This document shows positions 24,659 through 37,900 of a DNA stretch of 64,000 nt, piece after piece. The translations under genes and the position numbers were made by a program. Position 1 is the stretch's first letter; each line of letters opens with the position of its first letter. This DNA comes from Liolophura sinensis (Eukaryota > Mollusca > Polyplacophora > Chitonida > Chitonidae): assembly GCF_032854445.1 (NCBI RefSeq), contig NC_088295.1, positions 87,009,836 through 87,073,835 on the forward strand, in the 5' to 3' direction. Under the pieces are notes generated by a model that was given only the letters and a program-made list of their open reading frames with translations, had not been told where the DNA came from and searched no databases.

Positions 24659-27600
24659 CTGCTGTAAATATGTATTGCAAAATTACGGACAGCATTAACT
24701 TACAGAATCCTTCTCCAGTGTTATCTGTAGATCTCTACCTGAAGACCAAAACTGGAATATTAGGTAGTGGTATTAAACTGAAGGACTGATGGATGTGACC
24801 TGCAGGCTAGACTGCATGAACCCTTCACCCCTATATCATTTATCGGCAAAGCACAAACATTCTCTCATTATTGTTTTGTTGACAAACAAATCTTTCCCAG
24901 ATTCACGGCTCCGTCATGTACACAACTACTCTGCAAATCTGCAAATTACGCACAGACTTTAATTTATTTAGGAAAGCTCCAGCGACGAAGATTACTATTT
25001 ATTAATATTAAAAGTTTATTATGTTGTGAAGAATATTTGTATGCTCTCTGATTTAATGTCACAACCGAATCATGGAGATGTTGGGCTGTTTGATCATGCA
25101 AACTCACTGCAGGGCCGATCGGTTGAACTGAGAACAATACTTAAGTATAAGGAGCCAGCGACGGTTGCTTTGCTGTGCATGTTTTTTTTTTTTACGAAAT
25201 TGTATATAAATGTTGCACTCTCTCTTTCCATTTATGAATCTTGTAAAGATCCCAGTAACTATCAGATTGCCCCTTTGACCTATGAACTTTTCTGTTACTT
25301 TCCATTAATTTGACTGCCGATATATGCTAATAACAATTCATGGAATCTTTCAGTTTTTGACTGGGTATTTTTCTTACAACGTATGTAAAGTCTGCAGTAA
25401 AATCTGCAGTGTTTGTCAGTTAACAGAGTATTGTTGAAATCCAGGCTTTCTCAGCAGGAATGTACGCTTTCTGCAGGTTTTATTCAAAACACAGCGATGA
25501 CTGACTTCACTAATTTTGAACACAATCTGTGTATCAGAACTCTTATAGCTGACACCACGACAATCAGTCGTAAAGTATTCTTAATAAATATTTTATGTTT
25601 TAAGAATGTTTTATCTTTAGGATGTTAGCTTTATTTACTGAAAGAAATTATTAGATATTTAATAAAATAATTTTCTCAACGAATTTCGAATGTGTTGACT
25701 TTTTGAAGTAAAATACCTCAGATATTCGACCTCGTCCTGAAACAGTACACATGCCCCCTTTCTCGAGCATAAAGTTATGGCAGTTTACTGCAATTATTAA
25801 ATATGCCATAATTCTCATGGCATTCATAGATGTGTACATGAGCGCCGTGGTAACCCTCCCATAAGGTGTTTACTTACAAGGGAAAATGTGTCTGGGACAT
25901 ATTTTAACAGTTATCTATAGCACTCCAGCAACATTTGCTTGACGTAAAGATGCTGGCGATTCACATTTGGGGATTAAGTGACCCTTAGGTGTGAGCCACG
26001 AGCTCATGTTAGCAGAGCAAACGCTGAGAACAGCTGCACCACAATGGCCAGCCTCCTAAACCTTGGCAGACGACACCCAGTGGACTTGCGTGAGGAACGA
26101 GAAGCAGAGGGAAAGGCACGGGGACGGTGGAGAGGCGGGCTGGATGATCAAACTCACATTCAGTACCATTTCTCCCCGTGCTTGTCACCTCATACATTGA
26201 AACTTCACTGACCGTTTACATTTCACCGGCGAATTCCCCATCGCCTTTGATGTAAAATTGGCAATTAATTGAAGGCAGTAAAACAGAAACGCCCAGCGCA
26301 TCATCAAATCTCTTTTCTCTGGCAATCTTGGCGCTTATTAAGACGACGAAAGGATTGTTTGACTTAGCGTAAATGAATATGTACAGTGTAAAGATGCATT
26401 GTTCATGAAATCCACCTTTTCCTGCATTAAAGCTGAAAATATAAATCTTAGGGGGTTTTCCCGCAGCTTTTTGTGCACTCATTTAAAATTAACAAGAAAG
26501 ATTGAGCAGGCAAACAGTCGTAAGCGATTAAAATAGCTTCAGACTTCAACATAAAAAATGAAAAATAAGAAACCTTTTTTATACATTCATCTATATAGTA
26601 TTTAACTTGTTTTCATTTCGATAATTGCACGGACATGTATGGCTCATCATTGAGATGGCGAGCCCATGCTCTGATACGGTTATCTTTTCTCCCAAATAAG
26701 TGCGTGGTGTATCGGGCAGTGTCATCATTATGGTAATTATATATGGATGCTGCATCCCGACGGAACATTTATTTTGTCACCTAATAAACAGTTAAAGAAA
26801 CCACCTCTAAGCCCTTGTGGAAGTTCAGGTCTTTGATGCAGGAATGTATGTATCCTTCATGTTTTATGTTTATTGAAACATGGCGATGACTGAATTTGGT
26901 AATCTTGACTTTTGATCTCTCTTTCAAAACATAATCGATCGTTAAAACATCGTTAATATATACTTTGAGTCGGGGTCACGTTCAACTGAATGTAGCTCTT
27001 CCTATAAAAAAAAAATATACTTTTGTAAAATTTGCACCGATCTATGATCCCACCATCCAAACTGCAAAACGGTACCAGTATATGAAGGTAAAGATAAATG
27101 AAGTCGTATAAACTTCTTCGCTGAAGACGGCTTTATGGCTTGAATGGTTCCCGTTCGAGTAAAGAAAGAAACAAACGGGTGGATATTGTCGAGTGGTATA
27201 CATTTTATACAATTTATTGTGCACTCTTTACTACTGTACAAGACAAACAACGAAAGGGAAAAGTTTACATCACCTAACTCTTTGAACGCATAATATACTG
27301 AAAGGAATCAGTACAAAGATGTTTGCAAAATACTTAATGAAAAACGCGGAGGTATCGGCGTTCCCGCAATGTTATAAGCATAAGGTCAAGACCCCCGTTA
27401 TAATTGACGAACAAGCTGTTATGTTAGCATTAGAGGGTAAATATAGAAACGCTAACGCTCCTATATAACTATTTGCACATAACCCGGCCCCGCACTATCT
27501 TTTCATGTAATGTTCAGTACAAACAGGTGTGTTAGAATAACCGAATTTGGGAATGATCTCCCAACGTATACGCAAACTGAGACGTACCGAGGGAAAAGGA

Positions 27601-27734
27601 ACTTCAGCCAGAAAATGATCAATAATAGCTCAAATAATAAAAGATTGAAGACTGGCTGGAAGTGCTCATACAAACCGCATTATTAATAATTTAATAATGT
27701 TTAAATGAAGAATAACTGCTCTGAAACTATTAAA
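24659..27734. other. AT-rich unannotated stretch
   Basis: No exon, RNA gene or tandem repeat recognised in about 3 kb. An Arg/Glu-rich frame at 25978-26211 lacks splice or family support. Confidence 0.4.
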
Positions 27735-28020
27735 ATTGAGGCAGTGAGCAGGGTTTAACCGTCGTGCTTAACAAGTTTTCAGTCATATGACGACGAAAGA
27801 GTCCTTAGAGTTTCATCTGCCTCCTTGTTGCGGGGCGGATTTCCACCGCTCTTTTATCTAGCGCTGCTTCACCGAGACGATTTACCGAAGGCAAAGTAAG
27901 GCGCCCCGTCCGAGCCATTATGCTGATGGGGGTCAACCAGTCGTTGCACTATACCCTTAATGCTTAACGGCAGGCGAGGAAGTTACAACTTCTTCTGTTG
28001 TAAGGTCTTAGGTGGTTGAA
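27735..28020 (-). repeat. Third-subfamily SINE, copy without tRNA head
   Basis: It shares with 10785-11102 the blocks CAGTCATATGACGACGAAAG, TGCCTCCTTGTTGCGGGGCG, GGATTTCCACCGCTC, TTTTATCTAGCGCTGCTTCA and CAACCAGTCGTTGCACTAT. It stops after GTAAGGTCTTAGGT, before the tRNA-like part. Confidence 0.78.
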
Positions 28021-28785
28021 GTTAAATGAAGTATGTAAAATTGCATTGTAGTCTACATTCAAAGACAACAAGAATACGAGCTATACATTCATGGAGTTTT
28101 CCGGCATTGCAGAACAATGAGCGTGATTTCTGTAGTGGTAATAGTAATACAATTTTGCAACTAAAGAAATACGCTTCTTGAGAATTTGGTTTATTCAAAC
28201 TGGGTATTTTGAAGACGTGACTCAGAGCTAAATTATGAATTAAACTGAGTAGGTTGTTGACTTTGTTCCTGATAGTTTGAATAAAGGCGTTATGGATTTG
28301 ATCACCTATATTTGTTGATGGTTTTTATTTTAATTTTTCATTAAAAATTCCATTAATTTACATGCAGTTACATGATCGTAACAACATGTACTTGCAATAG
28401 TACTAGATTTGTGAATACAATGTGGAGAATTCCATACTTCTTGAAAAGGGCAACAGAATAAAAATAAATGTTTCAGCATTCTTGTTTTCCTAAAACGTTT
28501 ACGAAGCGTTTTGGGTTTGCATTTTTTATCATATAAAGCAAGTAACGGCTATTTATATGTATATACCACTTAAAATCAGCATTTTAGAATATCAAAACAT
28601 TTTTAAGAGTTGATTATACTCATGTCTATAAATTTCATAAATGTACGGGCCTTAGCTGAAAAAAACATTTGTTGGCCCATCTGTATCATATGTTGTAATA
28701 TTTGTTTTCGTAGTGTGTAAATATTTAAAGTGTCATGGAAAGGTGGTTTAGTGGTTATCCAGCTACCTTATATACACTCAAAAAA
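28021..28785. other. AT-rich unannotated stretch
   Basis: No feature recognised. Confidence 0.4.
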
Positions 28786-28998
28786 TCTGTTGTGTTTAAC
28801 AGAAAGGTTGACCGATGCTAGACTGTATTCTGTTATTGTAATACGGTCATATTCAATATAATGTCCTGCTAATTTACTAAATCTTCATCTTGATTTAATA
28901 GTTTGTGTAGTGTATATAACAGAATCACGTGCTGCAATAACGGAACACGTTCTAGAATCACTGAACTAACAGACTTTCTGTTGAATTTAAATGACAGT
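28786..28998. mobile_element. Putative MITE with terminal inverted repeats, copy 1
   Basis: The left end reads CTGTTGTGTTTAACAGAAAG. The right end, reverse-complemented, reads CTGTCATTTAAATTCAACAG followed by AAAG, giving imperfect terminal inverted repeats. The interior GATGCTAGACTGTATTCTG followed by TTAT recurs in a second element of similar length at 38143-38350. Two dispersed copies with inverted ends and no coding capacity fit a small non-autonomous DNA transposon. Target site duplications were not identified. Confidence 0.5.
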
Positions 28999-29044
28999 TT
29001 AATTTTTTAAAAGTATTTCAAGCTTCATTTATTCATGTTATCAG

Positions 29045-30310
29045 GCACAGGTTCACATTCTGGCGTACCCATGATTCTAGAGCAGACAACACGTGTCCAC
29101 ATTCAGGTTTACCCATGATTCCAGAGCTGACTACACATGTTCACATTCACGCGTACCCATGATTCCAGAGCAGAGCACACATGTCCACATTCACGCGTAC
29201 CCATGATTTCAGAGCAGACTACACATGTTCACATTCAGGCGTACCCATGATTCCAGAGTAGACTACACATGTTCACATTCAGGCGTATCCATGATTCCAG
29301 AGCTGACTACACATGTTCACATTCACGTGTACCCATGATTCTAGAGCAGACCACACATGTTCACATTCAGGCGTACCCATGATTTCAGAGCTGACTGCAC
29401 GTGTCCACATTCAGGCGTACCCATGATTCTAGAGCAGACCACACATATTCACATTCAGGCGTACCCATGATTCCAGAGCAGACCACACATGTTCACATTC
29501 AGGCGTACCCATGATTTCAGAGCTGACTGCACGTGTCCACATTCACGCGTACCCATGATTCTAGAGCAGACCACACATATTCACATTCAGGCGTACCCAT
29601 GGTTCCAGAGCAGACCACACATGTTCACATTCAGGCGTACCCATGATTCCAGAGCAGACCACACATGTCCACGTTCAGGCGTACCCATGATTTCAGAGCT
29701 GACTGCATGTGTCCACATTCAGGCGTACCCATGATTTCAGAGCAGACTACACATGTCCACATTCAGGCGTACCCCTGATTCCAGAGCAGACTACACATGT
29801 TCACATTTAGGCATAGGCCTACCCCTGATTCAAGAGCTGACTGCACGTGTCCACATTCAGGTGTACCCATGATGCTAGAGCAGGCCACACATGTTCACAT
29901 TCAGGTGTACCCATGATTCCAGAGCTGACTACACATGTCCACATTCATGCGTACCCATGATTCTAGAGCTGACTGCACTTGTCCACAATGAGGTGTACCC
30001 ATGATTTCAGAGCAGACCACACATGTCCACATTCAGGTGTACCCGTGATTCCAGAGCTGACTACACATGTCCACATTGAGGTGTACCCATGATTCCAGAG
30101 CAGACCACACATATCCACATTCAGTTGTACCCATGATTCCAGAGCTACTACACATGTTCACATTCAGGTGTACCCATGATTCCAGAGCTGACTACACATG
30201 TCCACATTTAGACATAGGCTTACCCTTGATTCAAGAGCTGACTGCACGTGTCCACATTCAGGTGTACCCATGATTCCAGAGCTGACTACACATGTCCACA
30301 TTCAGGCTTT
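29045..30310. repeat. Minisatellite, 44-bp unit
   Basis: About 28 copies of a 44-bp unit containing ACATGTTCACATTCAGGCG and TACCCATGATTCCAGAGC. Variation is concentrated at a few sites (TTC/TCC in the first block, GGCG/ACGC/GGTG, AGCAGACC/AGCTGACT), and alternating variant types suggest higher-order structure. Confidence 0.95.
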
Positions 30311-30705
30311 AATTTTAGACAAGTGTCCCAATCAGCTGTCTATTATTTAAGACCTGAAGACACGTTTTCACATTCAGATATCTGTGATATGAGATCAGAT
30401 GACACGTTTTCACATTCAGATATCTGTGATATGAGATCAGATGACACGTTTTCACATTCATCTGCCTGTGATAATAAATCACACATTTTCTCTTTCAGTT
30501 GGCTATAATTTTAGGCAAGTGTCACAATCAGCTGTCTATTATTTAAGACCAGATGACACGTTTTCACATTCATCTACTTGTGATACTAAATCACAAATTT
30601 CCACTTTCAGCTGGCTAAAATTTTGTCACAAGTGTCACAATCAGCTGTCTATTATTTCCGACCTGAAGACACATTTTCACATTCAGCTATCTATTATTTG
30701 AAAGC
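30311..30705. repeat. Degenerate tandem repeat related to the preceding array
   Basis: Units contain GACACGTTTTCACATTCAG with TATCTGTGATATGAGATCAG, then longer units with ATCAGCTGTCTATTATTT. The TTCACATTCA core is shared with the 44-bp array, so this may be a diverged edge of it. Confidence 0.8.
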
Positions 30706-31950
30706 ATGCACAAGACACACTTACACATTCTTGGTTTTAGAATAGACGCCAGATCATTTTGTCACGAGTAATTCGTGGCCAGTGATCTAATTTCAGTAGC
30801 ACGATATATGAACTGTAACACAGATGAATTATGGTTTCATTTTCTTAGCCTTTTCGTGCACTAAGTAATATACTTTCCGGATTGGGCCAGACTTTCTGGA
30901 GTCACCCTAACACACAGCATACATTGTATGAAAAATCTATATAGTTTAGACCAAACATTTTAAATTTCCACACAAACCCTTAACAAATATAAAATAAAGC
31001 AACTTCTTCACAATTAATTCGCGGTCCTTTGGACTACATGTGTAACATAAGCAGTTTTCGTAGTTTGGCTTTATTTGTGCGCTATGACTTACACCTCAAA
31101 CAGAGGCTTGGCGTGTTATCCACTCTTCGCAGGAGTACACGCAATCTGTGCGGAGAGTCAGTAGTTAGCGGCGACAGAAACGTGCTTCATGCATTAACTC
31201 ACGGCCAGGAAACTGCTTTTAGAAACGTTAGAAACAATGTCGATTTCTCAAACACTTTCGTCTAGCAGAAGGCACAGAACGACAATTATTGTTTAGTAGT
31301 ATATCTGAATATAATAAAAACAATATTCCTAACACCTGTTTTGTCAAGAGTTACATGAGAATAATACGTGGAAAAAAGGTTGACTGTTTTAAGGAAAAGA
31401 TCGTTCGATCTGCTTCACATGCATGGAAAATTTCATTAAAATGTTTGGCTTGTTATTTTTGGATATGATAAAGATTTCTTAAACAAAATTGCTACTTTAC
31501 GCCCTTCCTTTTAAGGATCAGCTTCTGTGTGATTTCATTGGCTATAGGCTCTGGTTTTGATTGTAGCTTAATGCTGTAGCGGTCTAGCGATCCGCCCCTG
31601 AACAAACGGACAAGCCTCCCAGCGACATTCACCTCAATACGGCCTTCCTATAGCCGGGAAGAAGTTTCACGTCCTCTTGTTTACACAGTTTACATCGTGG
31701 GGGATTCTTAAATATTAACTCCACTTCATCGTTCTCTCAGTTTTCGGAACCCAGGCAAGGAATCATAGGCAACATTCAGGGGGTTCCTTTAGTGGTAATA
31801 CCGTCGGAAATATTAACGGAGCAGTACACGTACGAAGGGACAAGGAAATCGAGCACACTGTGAATCGTAGTGGGAAGGAGAAAGAAGCGGAACACTTTGT
31901 GAAATAACTAGAGGACTACTTGGATGAGACTTCCCCCAACACCAACCAAC
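30706..31950. other. Upstream region and presumed 5' UTR/promoter of the Notch-ligand-like gene
   Basis: No coding exon is recognised. The last 200 bases before ATG 31951 are purine-rich and probably contain the 5' UTR, but no clear TATA box or initiator could be fixed, so the transcription start is unknown. An upstream ATG at 31923 opens a frame that overlaps the main start out of frame. Confidence 0.35.
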
Positions 31951-31995
31951 ATGCTGTCTCTGAGAACAGTTATATTAACTGTTCTTCTGCCCGGG
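31951..31995 (+). CDS. Exon 1: signal peptide
   Basis: The exon encodes [15 protein letters not shown] and joins [10 protein letters not shown] on exon 2 in phase 0. A short basic start and hydrophobic core are present, and cleavage is plausible after CLG. The donor is GGG|GTAAGA. This is the shortest supported start, and no in-frame ATG lies nearby upstream. Confidence 0.8.
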
Positions 31996-34900
31996 GTAAG
32001 AAGTATTTTGTTATTCAGACGCTGTGTCGGGTGTGTATTAGTGTTAAACAGTGTTTGGCCTCCATAGTTCAGCAGTCTCCACGTTATTCTGTAAGTAGCC
32101 AGAGTATTACACACAATCATATGTAAGCCGTATGTTCAACAAAACCACAGGTTAGTTTGTAAGTTTAAAAGCTAAGAATAGACATTTTGAGTCGTCGTGA
32201 GAAGGTGACATCTTAGGCTTCCCCGGCGTCTTGCATTAGGCATGTCTCGGAAGTTCGTCGATTATTTGAGCATTCGGTGATCAATAGAATCCATTAACAC
32301 AGGCTGAGGGGAAGTCAGAATCGGGCGGGAAAATTATTATTAAATGCCGCGCCCCACTATAGCCAGTTATCAATACGATATCAATTGTGTCCACGGCTGC
32401 ATCCTTCCTGATGACTGTTGTCTTTCTGGGATAACAGTTTACAGTTTTAGGAAATCAATGAAAAGACCTTTGAATAATGGGGCTATCCGTAAATGAATTG
32501 ATTGGAATATTTGTAACCGTATATCGTGAGTGTGAGTATGTACGATGTTCATTTTATAACATCTTTACCTCTAGTAAGCTAGCGTCTTATTTTATACATG
32601 CAGGAATATTGCGGCGATCGAAGGTAAGAATCTGAAACACAGTATTTGAAATGGAACATTAAATACATGTATCTGGGAATGTATTAGATTCATTAGGTGT
32701 AGAGTAGGTCTTCTCCTGGCCTGTCTCTATAATGGCGGGTAAACAGAGCCAACAGACCAGACGTGAGCTCGTATGTATGAAATCTAACCGCCTCCTGATC
32801 TGCGGAGATTTGTGTGCGGCCAGACGTTAGTATCCTGGACATCTCTCACACTGCCCACATCCACCTACTATTTTGTCTGTTCTCCTGATTAACCTGGGGC
32901 ACACCGGCCATCTTCAACTACTGTTGTGTCTATCCCATTTACACCGGCCATAATTATCCAAAATTGTGCCTGTTCTCTAAAACACCAGTCATCTTCACTC
33001 CATGCTGTTCGAATCCGTTGTATACACCGCCCATCTTCACCCACTGAAGTTCGAATCCCCTGTACACACCGGTCATCTTCACCTAATGTTGTTCGAATCC
33101 CCTGTATACACTGGCCATCTCCCGTCAATGTTGCTCGAATCATATTTTGCAAGTACACTGGCCACCTTCATCCAGCCTTGCGCTTATCCCTTGTACACCC
33201 GTTGCATTAGCACGCCGGTATATGATCCATCTCTTAATTGACTTCCATTTACCACACGCATACATTGGCAAAGAAAACATAGACAACATTTAGTGCCCTT
33301 GACTTATTCCATCGGGTGCTAATATTGAGCATGGGTGCTTGTTGCTCCCAAAGACTTGGCTTTAGCCGGATGTCAAACAATTGGCTGCCTCTTTGGTTCT
33401 CCCTGGTGACGTAATTCCCCAAACATGCGTGTAAGAACGATAAATTGAATAAGGCTTTAAGGCGAAGCTAATACTTGTCATTATTTCCTAATACTTTTTG
33501 TCATTTATTTAAGTATGTTAAATAAAACTGAAGTATTTTAAAAAATTGAACAACACTGAGTCAGTGTCATTGTTAATTGATTTATATATCCTACTGTGGC
33601 CGATCGATACAAACAGTTTATTATCCATTCTAATCCTGTTATAATCCTTTTACACAACATTGTTATCATAAACTAATTTGGCACAAAAGAGGACTTTTGA
33701 GGTTGAACAAATTTATTGTATGTTTCCAGTTTTGCCTGGGAGACACGGTGATAGAGCTGCGACTAAACAGATACGAAAACCTAAGACGAGAACTGGCATC
33801 CCCTCTCGGCAGTGGTTACCAAGTGTGTGACAGGCAACAGGGAGACCCATGCGAGACCTACTTCGAGGTGTGCGTCTACAATTTAAACGCTGCCGGTAGC
33901 TGTGATTTCGGAGAATTTAAGACAGCCGTGCTTGGTAAGTTATAACTTCCTTGATCCCAGAAACTGGACGCACTTAAAACAGTTCAGTCGAAAAAAGAAG
34001 TCCATCCGTAGCTGTTTTCTGAAGCATTCATTTTTTCCTTCGGTAATTAAAGATATATGGTTTTGCGCTTCATTTACACTTAAAAAATAGACAATAGTTC
34101 TCGACACTTTGTCGAACTATTACAAGGCGTTTGGTATTCACGTGAATAGTTTCAGTAACTTTAAATGACTGAAAGCTGCGTTGAATACACATCTTTTCCG
34201 ATGCGGACCGTCGGTACTTGGGTCTATTCACCATTCATCACCAACAGTTCATTTACGCTTTTATGTTCAGCTATACACCTACTTTGATAACGTACAAGAG
34301 CAGAACAGAGGATATCCATAGAGTCTCAAATGTCAGAGTAACAATTGGCCTGATCGTGTTCCGGCGAAGGTTATCTCACATCACAGAAGTTATACACATT
34401 TGAGAAGTGCGTGCGTGCCATTTGTCTTGGTTTATATGCGAACCGGAATTGTATGTATATATCAACAGTTTTGTCTGCGTGTTTGTGTATACTGTTGTTT
34501 TCTTTCTTTCTCATGTCTAAAGACAAACCTTTGTGACATTTGTGTAAAGTGTGTTGTGCTTGTGGCTGCGGACGTATGACCTAATGTAGAGAGTCTTTGA
34601 CCTTGAATATTAAGTAACTGCAATGGGTTATTATAGCTTCATGTGATCTGCTTCAAACCAAATACATAATCATACAGTATAATTATGAATTTCACCTTGG
34701 CAGTCCACATTTCTGTTAATATTGTTATGTCGCACATCTAGAGTAGACTACTAAGAAGATAACTTGAGGAGCGCTGTTTGAAAGATGAGAGAGTCTGTGC
34801 CCTTGAGCTGTTAATCATTTTAAGCATAGAAGCGAATCCGTTTTGGCCCAGAATCGGCATTCGTCCATTTTGGACCAGTTCTTCAGTTGAACAAAATTGC

Positions 34901-37900
34901 GGAGAAAAGAAGCTGGTCACCTTGATTAACTTGGCAGGTATCTTCAGTCAAGTGCAGCTGGCTGAATTGTTGAAAGTGCAGAGAGTTTGAACCGGATTTG
35001 GCCCGTATATATCACATTGCTACGTGGCCAGCCCATATGGGCCAATGTCAAGCTGGATCCGGCCCAACTCCACCGATTGTCCTCCCTCATCAAAATACGT
35101 TTGCGACTGTCATATATCAATAAATGTACGTTTAATTTTCTAAAATAAAGCAACTCAACGTCTATTACCTGTTGAAATTATGCTCGAAATACTTTCACCA
35201 ATAATTGTACTAAAAACAACCCTCACAAAATCCAACGTTAAATCCAGTGTTTAATCCGTTCCCTGACTGATAATCGATTTAATGGATTAATCCTTTCCTA
35301 ATAACAAATTCACCAGTCCCTGATCACGAATTTATACGTAATAAGGAACAGAATAATCTGTGAGATCGACGTAAATGCAATCTTTCATCATTTAGGGAAG
35401 TCATTTTCCCTGAGTCATGTTGATTGCTGTAGTCTGTTGTACTTACATACTTATTCGTAATCGTCCAAAATTACGGTGAATCTCAACACGTTATGTATTT
35501 ATGTTAGAATAATCTTCATCTGAAAGCATTGATTTTTGTGAAATGGTATCAGTTATCGGTCAGATTTTTTGTTAAAGTATATATATATACCTAAACTGAT
35601 AATAATGCTGTCACGTAACATCTAAATAAGCGCTAAGAATTTTACAAATATTGGTATATTCACAAAGAATGTTTTCTTTTACACAATTGTGTAAAAATGA
35701 TACTTTTCAAGATTGACATGGGCCTACAACATCGTAGTTGTATAAATCACGATCATATCTAGATGGGACGGCAGGTTTAAGGTGCAACCTCATTCACGTT
35801 TTGTTCTACCCGCCTAACGAGCGACCGTTTGTCAATAAGTAAAAACTGAAGCCCTGTATGTGTTTGTTAGAGATTTGGTGTATCTCGAAGCGGCACGGAA
35901 ATAGCCGTGAAAACGGCATTCCTCTCAGGTCAATGCGAGCGATTCTATGGAGGACTAATTTATTCGGCAAATATTCCTCGTTAGAATGCACAGCATGTTC
36001 CCCAATGCACACTCCTTATACGCTCTCCTCTCCTTTTCGCAAACCTCACACGCGCTCATACGATAACCCAGGAATACTTATGCCTCATGGTTTTAGCTCC
36101 CATTTGCCTGTGAGTGATATATACACTTCACCCGCGTAGTTTTAAGTAAAACGATCATTACCCATCTCTGACACGCCATTAGCGGACATCTTTATAGCAG
36201 TCAAGTGTTGTCGTCGATGAATTCAGGTGGGCCCCGCCCAGAAGCTTAATAATTACCCAGGGAAGATATTATTCTTCCAATATTAACAAAACCATAGTAA
36301 TAAGGCACACTTTTCTCCTTCATTCAGGCCACCCACATAATTAAATATTTATTGAAGGTTTCCACATTGAGTTCAGTCGTAAATGAGTTTGCTTTGTGTG
36401 ACAGGCACTAGACTCTCCGCTTTGTTCACAGGAAACATGGACTGAACAGAAACCAACGTATTTAAGGAACGGGACGCGAAACTATAGTCATTGTCTTTTT
36501 TAATCCAAACAAACGTTAGGTTTGATGAGAAATCGTTGAAAATTAAAAAAAAAAATAATTTAAGAGGCTCATTGTCATGTCACTCCGGACCAGCATTCAC
36601 TTGAATACAGTATAGTTCAGCAGTGTAGGCCTGTATTTTTAAATGTAGTATAGTTCAGCAGTATAGGTCTTTATAGTTAAATGTAGTATAGTTCAGCAGT
36701 ATAGGTCTTTATAGTTAAATGCAGTATAGTTAAGCAGTGTAGGTCTGTATAGTTAAATGAACTACATGGATTATACACCATCCCCAGGTGTATACGTCGC
36801 AAAGGCGACCAGTACATGACAGCCTATCCCCACGGGTGGATCAGGGAGAAGGGATTTCCTATGTTAGCACGACACAGGACCACATCATGTCACGCTCCTC
36901 AAAGATTTACACGTACACAGCAAACTTGATTTCATTAGATTAGCCAGGCCTTATCCAGAAGCGGTAACAAAAACTGTGTGAATGGATGTTTGCTGGTGCT
37001 GCGCTGACCTTCAAAACTCTTTCAATTATAGCTTTGTTTCAACAGGTTTCGGCAACACAATATGTTATCAGAGTGAGGTACATCTGCTACAGCCATATAG
37101 CAGTACAGCGACCTGTACCGACTCTATACCCCAATAACGGCCCCGACCCTGAACCGCCCCACTCCTTGCTATGATATATACAACGAACACAGGATATTCA
37201 GCTTTCTGTCTTACCTTCACCACGCTTATAGTGACGTGTTTATCAAGGGAGGAAGTCTATGGGGTTTCCTACGGTTATAAAAAGATTTTTGATTACCAGC
37301 GCTGTTTTAGAGTAGCTCTGCGAACTTTTCAGACATCCAGTCTTGTCCGAGTATTACAAAGCTAAAACAAGACCCTAACCAACACCTTCTCTCAAAGCTC
37401 TGATAAGGTTACCCAGTTTGACATATAAGTATTACTTATTCCCATTTCTGCCGGTCGACTTACCCCTGCTTAAGTTTCTCTACAGTGCACCCACTTTGTG
37501 AGTCTGTAAGCCGTCGCTAAGTCGTTTGTATCCACTGGGCTCTCGTGATAATCTTCTTTGAGCCAATCGGATCACAGATTTATCGTTAGACCTGGGCGTT
37601 TCCCTTTGTCAGGTGACCATGACACTCTCTCCTGCCACTTCCTAATTCACCTTAGTTAGGTTTGTCCGTTTGTCATTCATTTATATCATTAGCGGTAAAA
37701 TTAAGGCAATCCAGCTCACCCCTCATGCAATGGTACAAAACTGATAGCCTTGTGGTTATGAACATGTTTACAATTTCACAATCGGTCATCGAATAATGGG
37801 TATTCGTGTGAGCGCCATTTCCTGCTGGCTCGCCCCTAACCCACCGAATCGCCTGATTTGTTTGTCAGTGTCAAGTTCGAACGGCTCACCCCGCGTCCAT

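Noticed and set aside
29045-30310. CRISPR-like array
   Set aside because: The repeats are directly adjacent with no unique spacers, unit variation is continuous, and the DNA is animal. It is a minisatellite.
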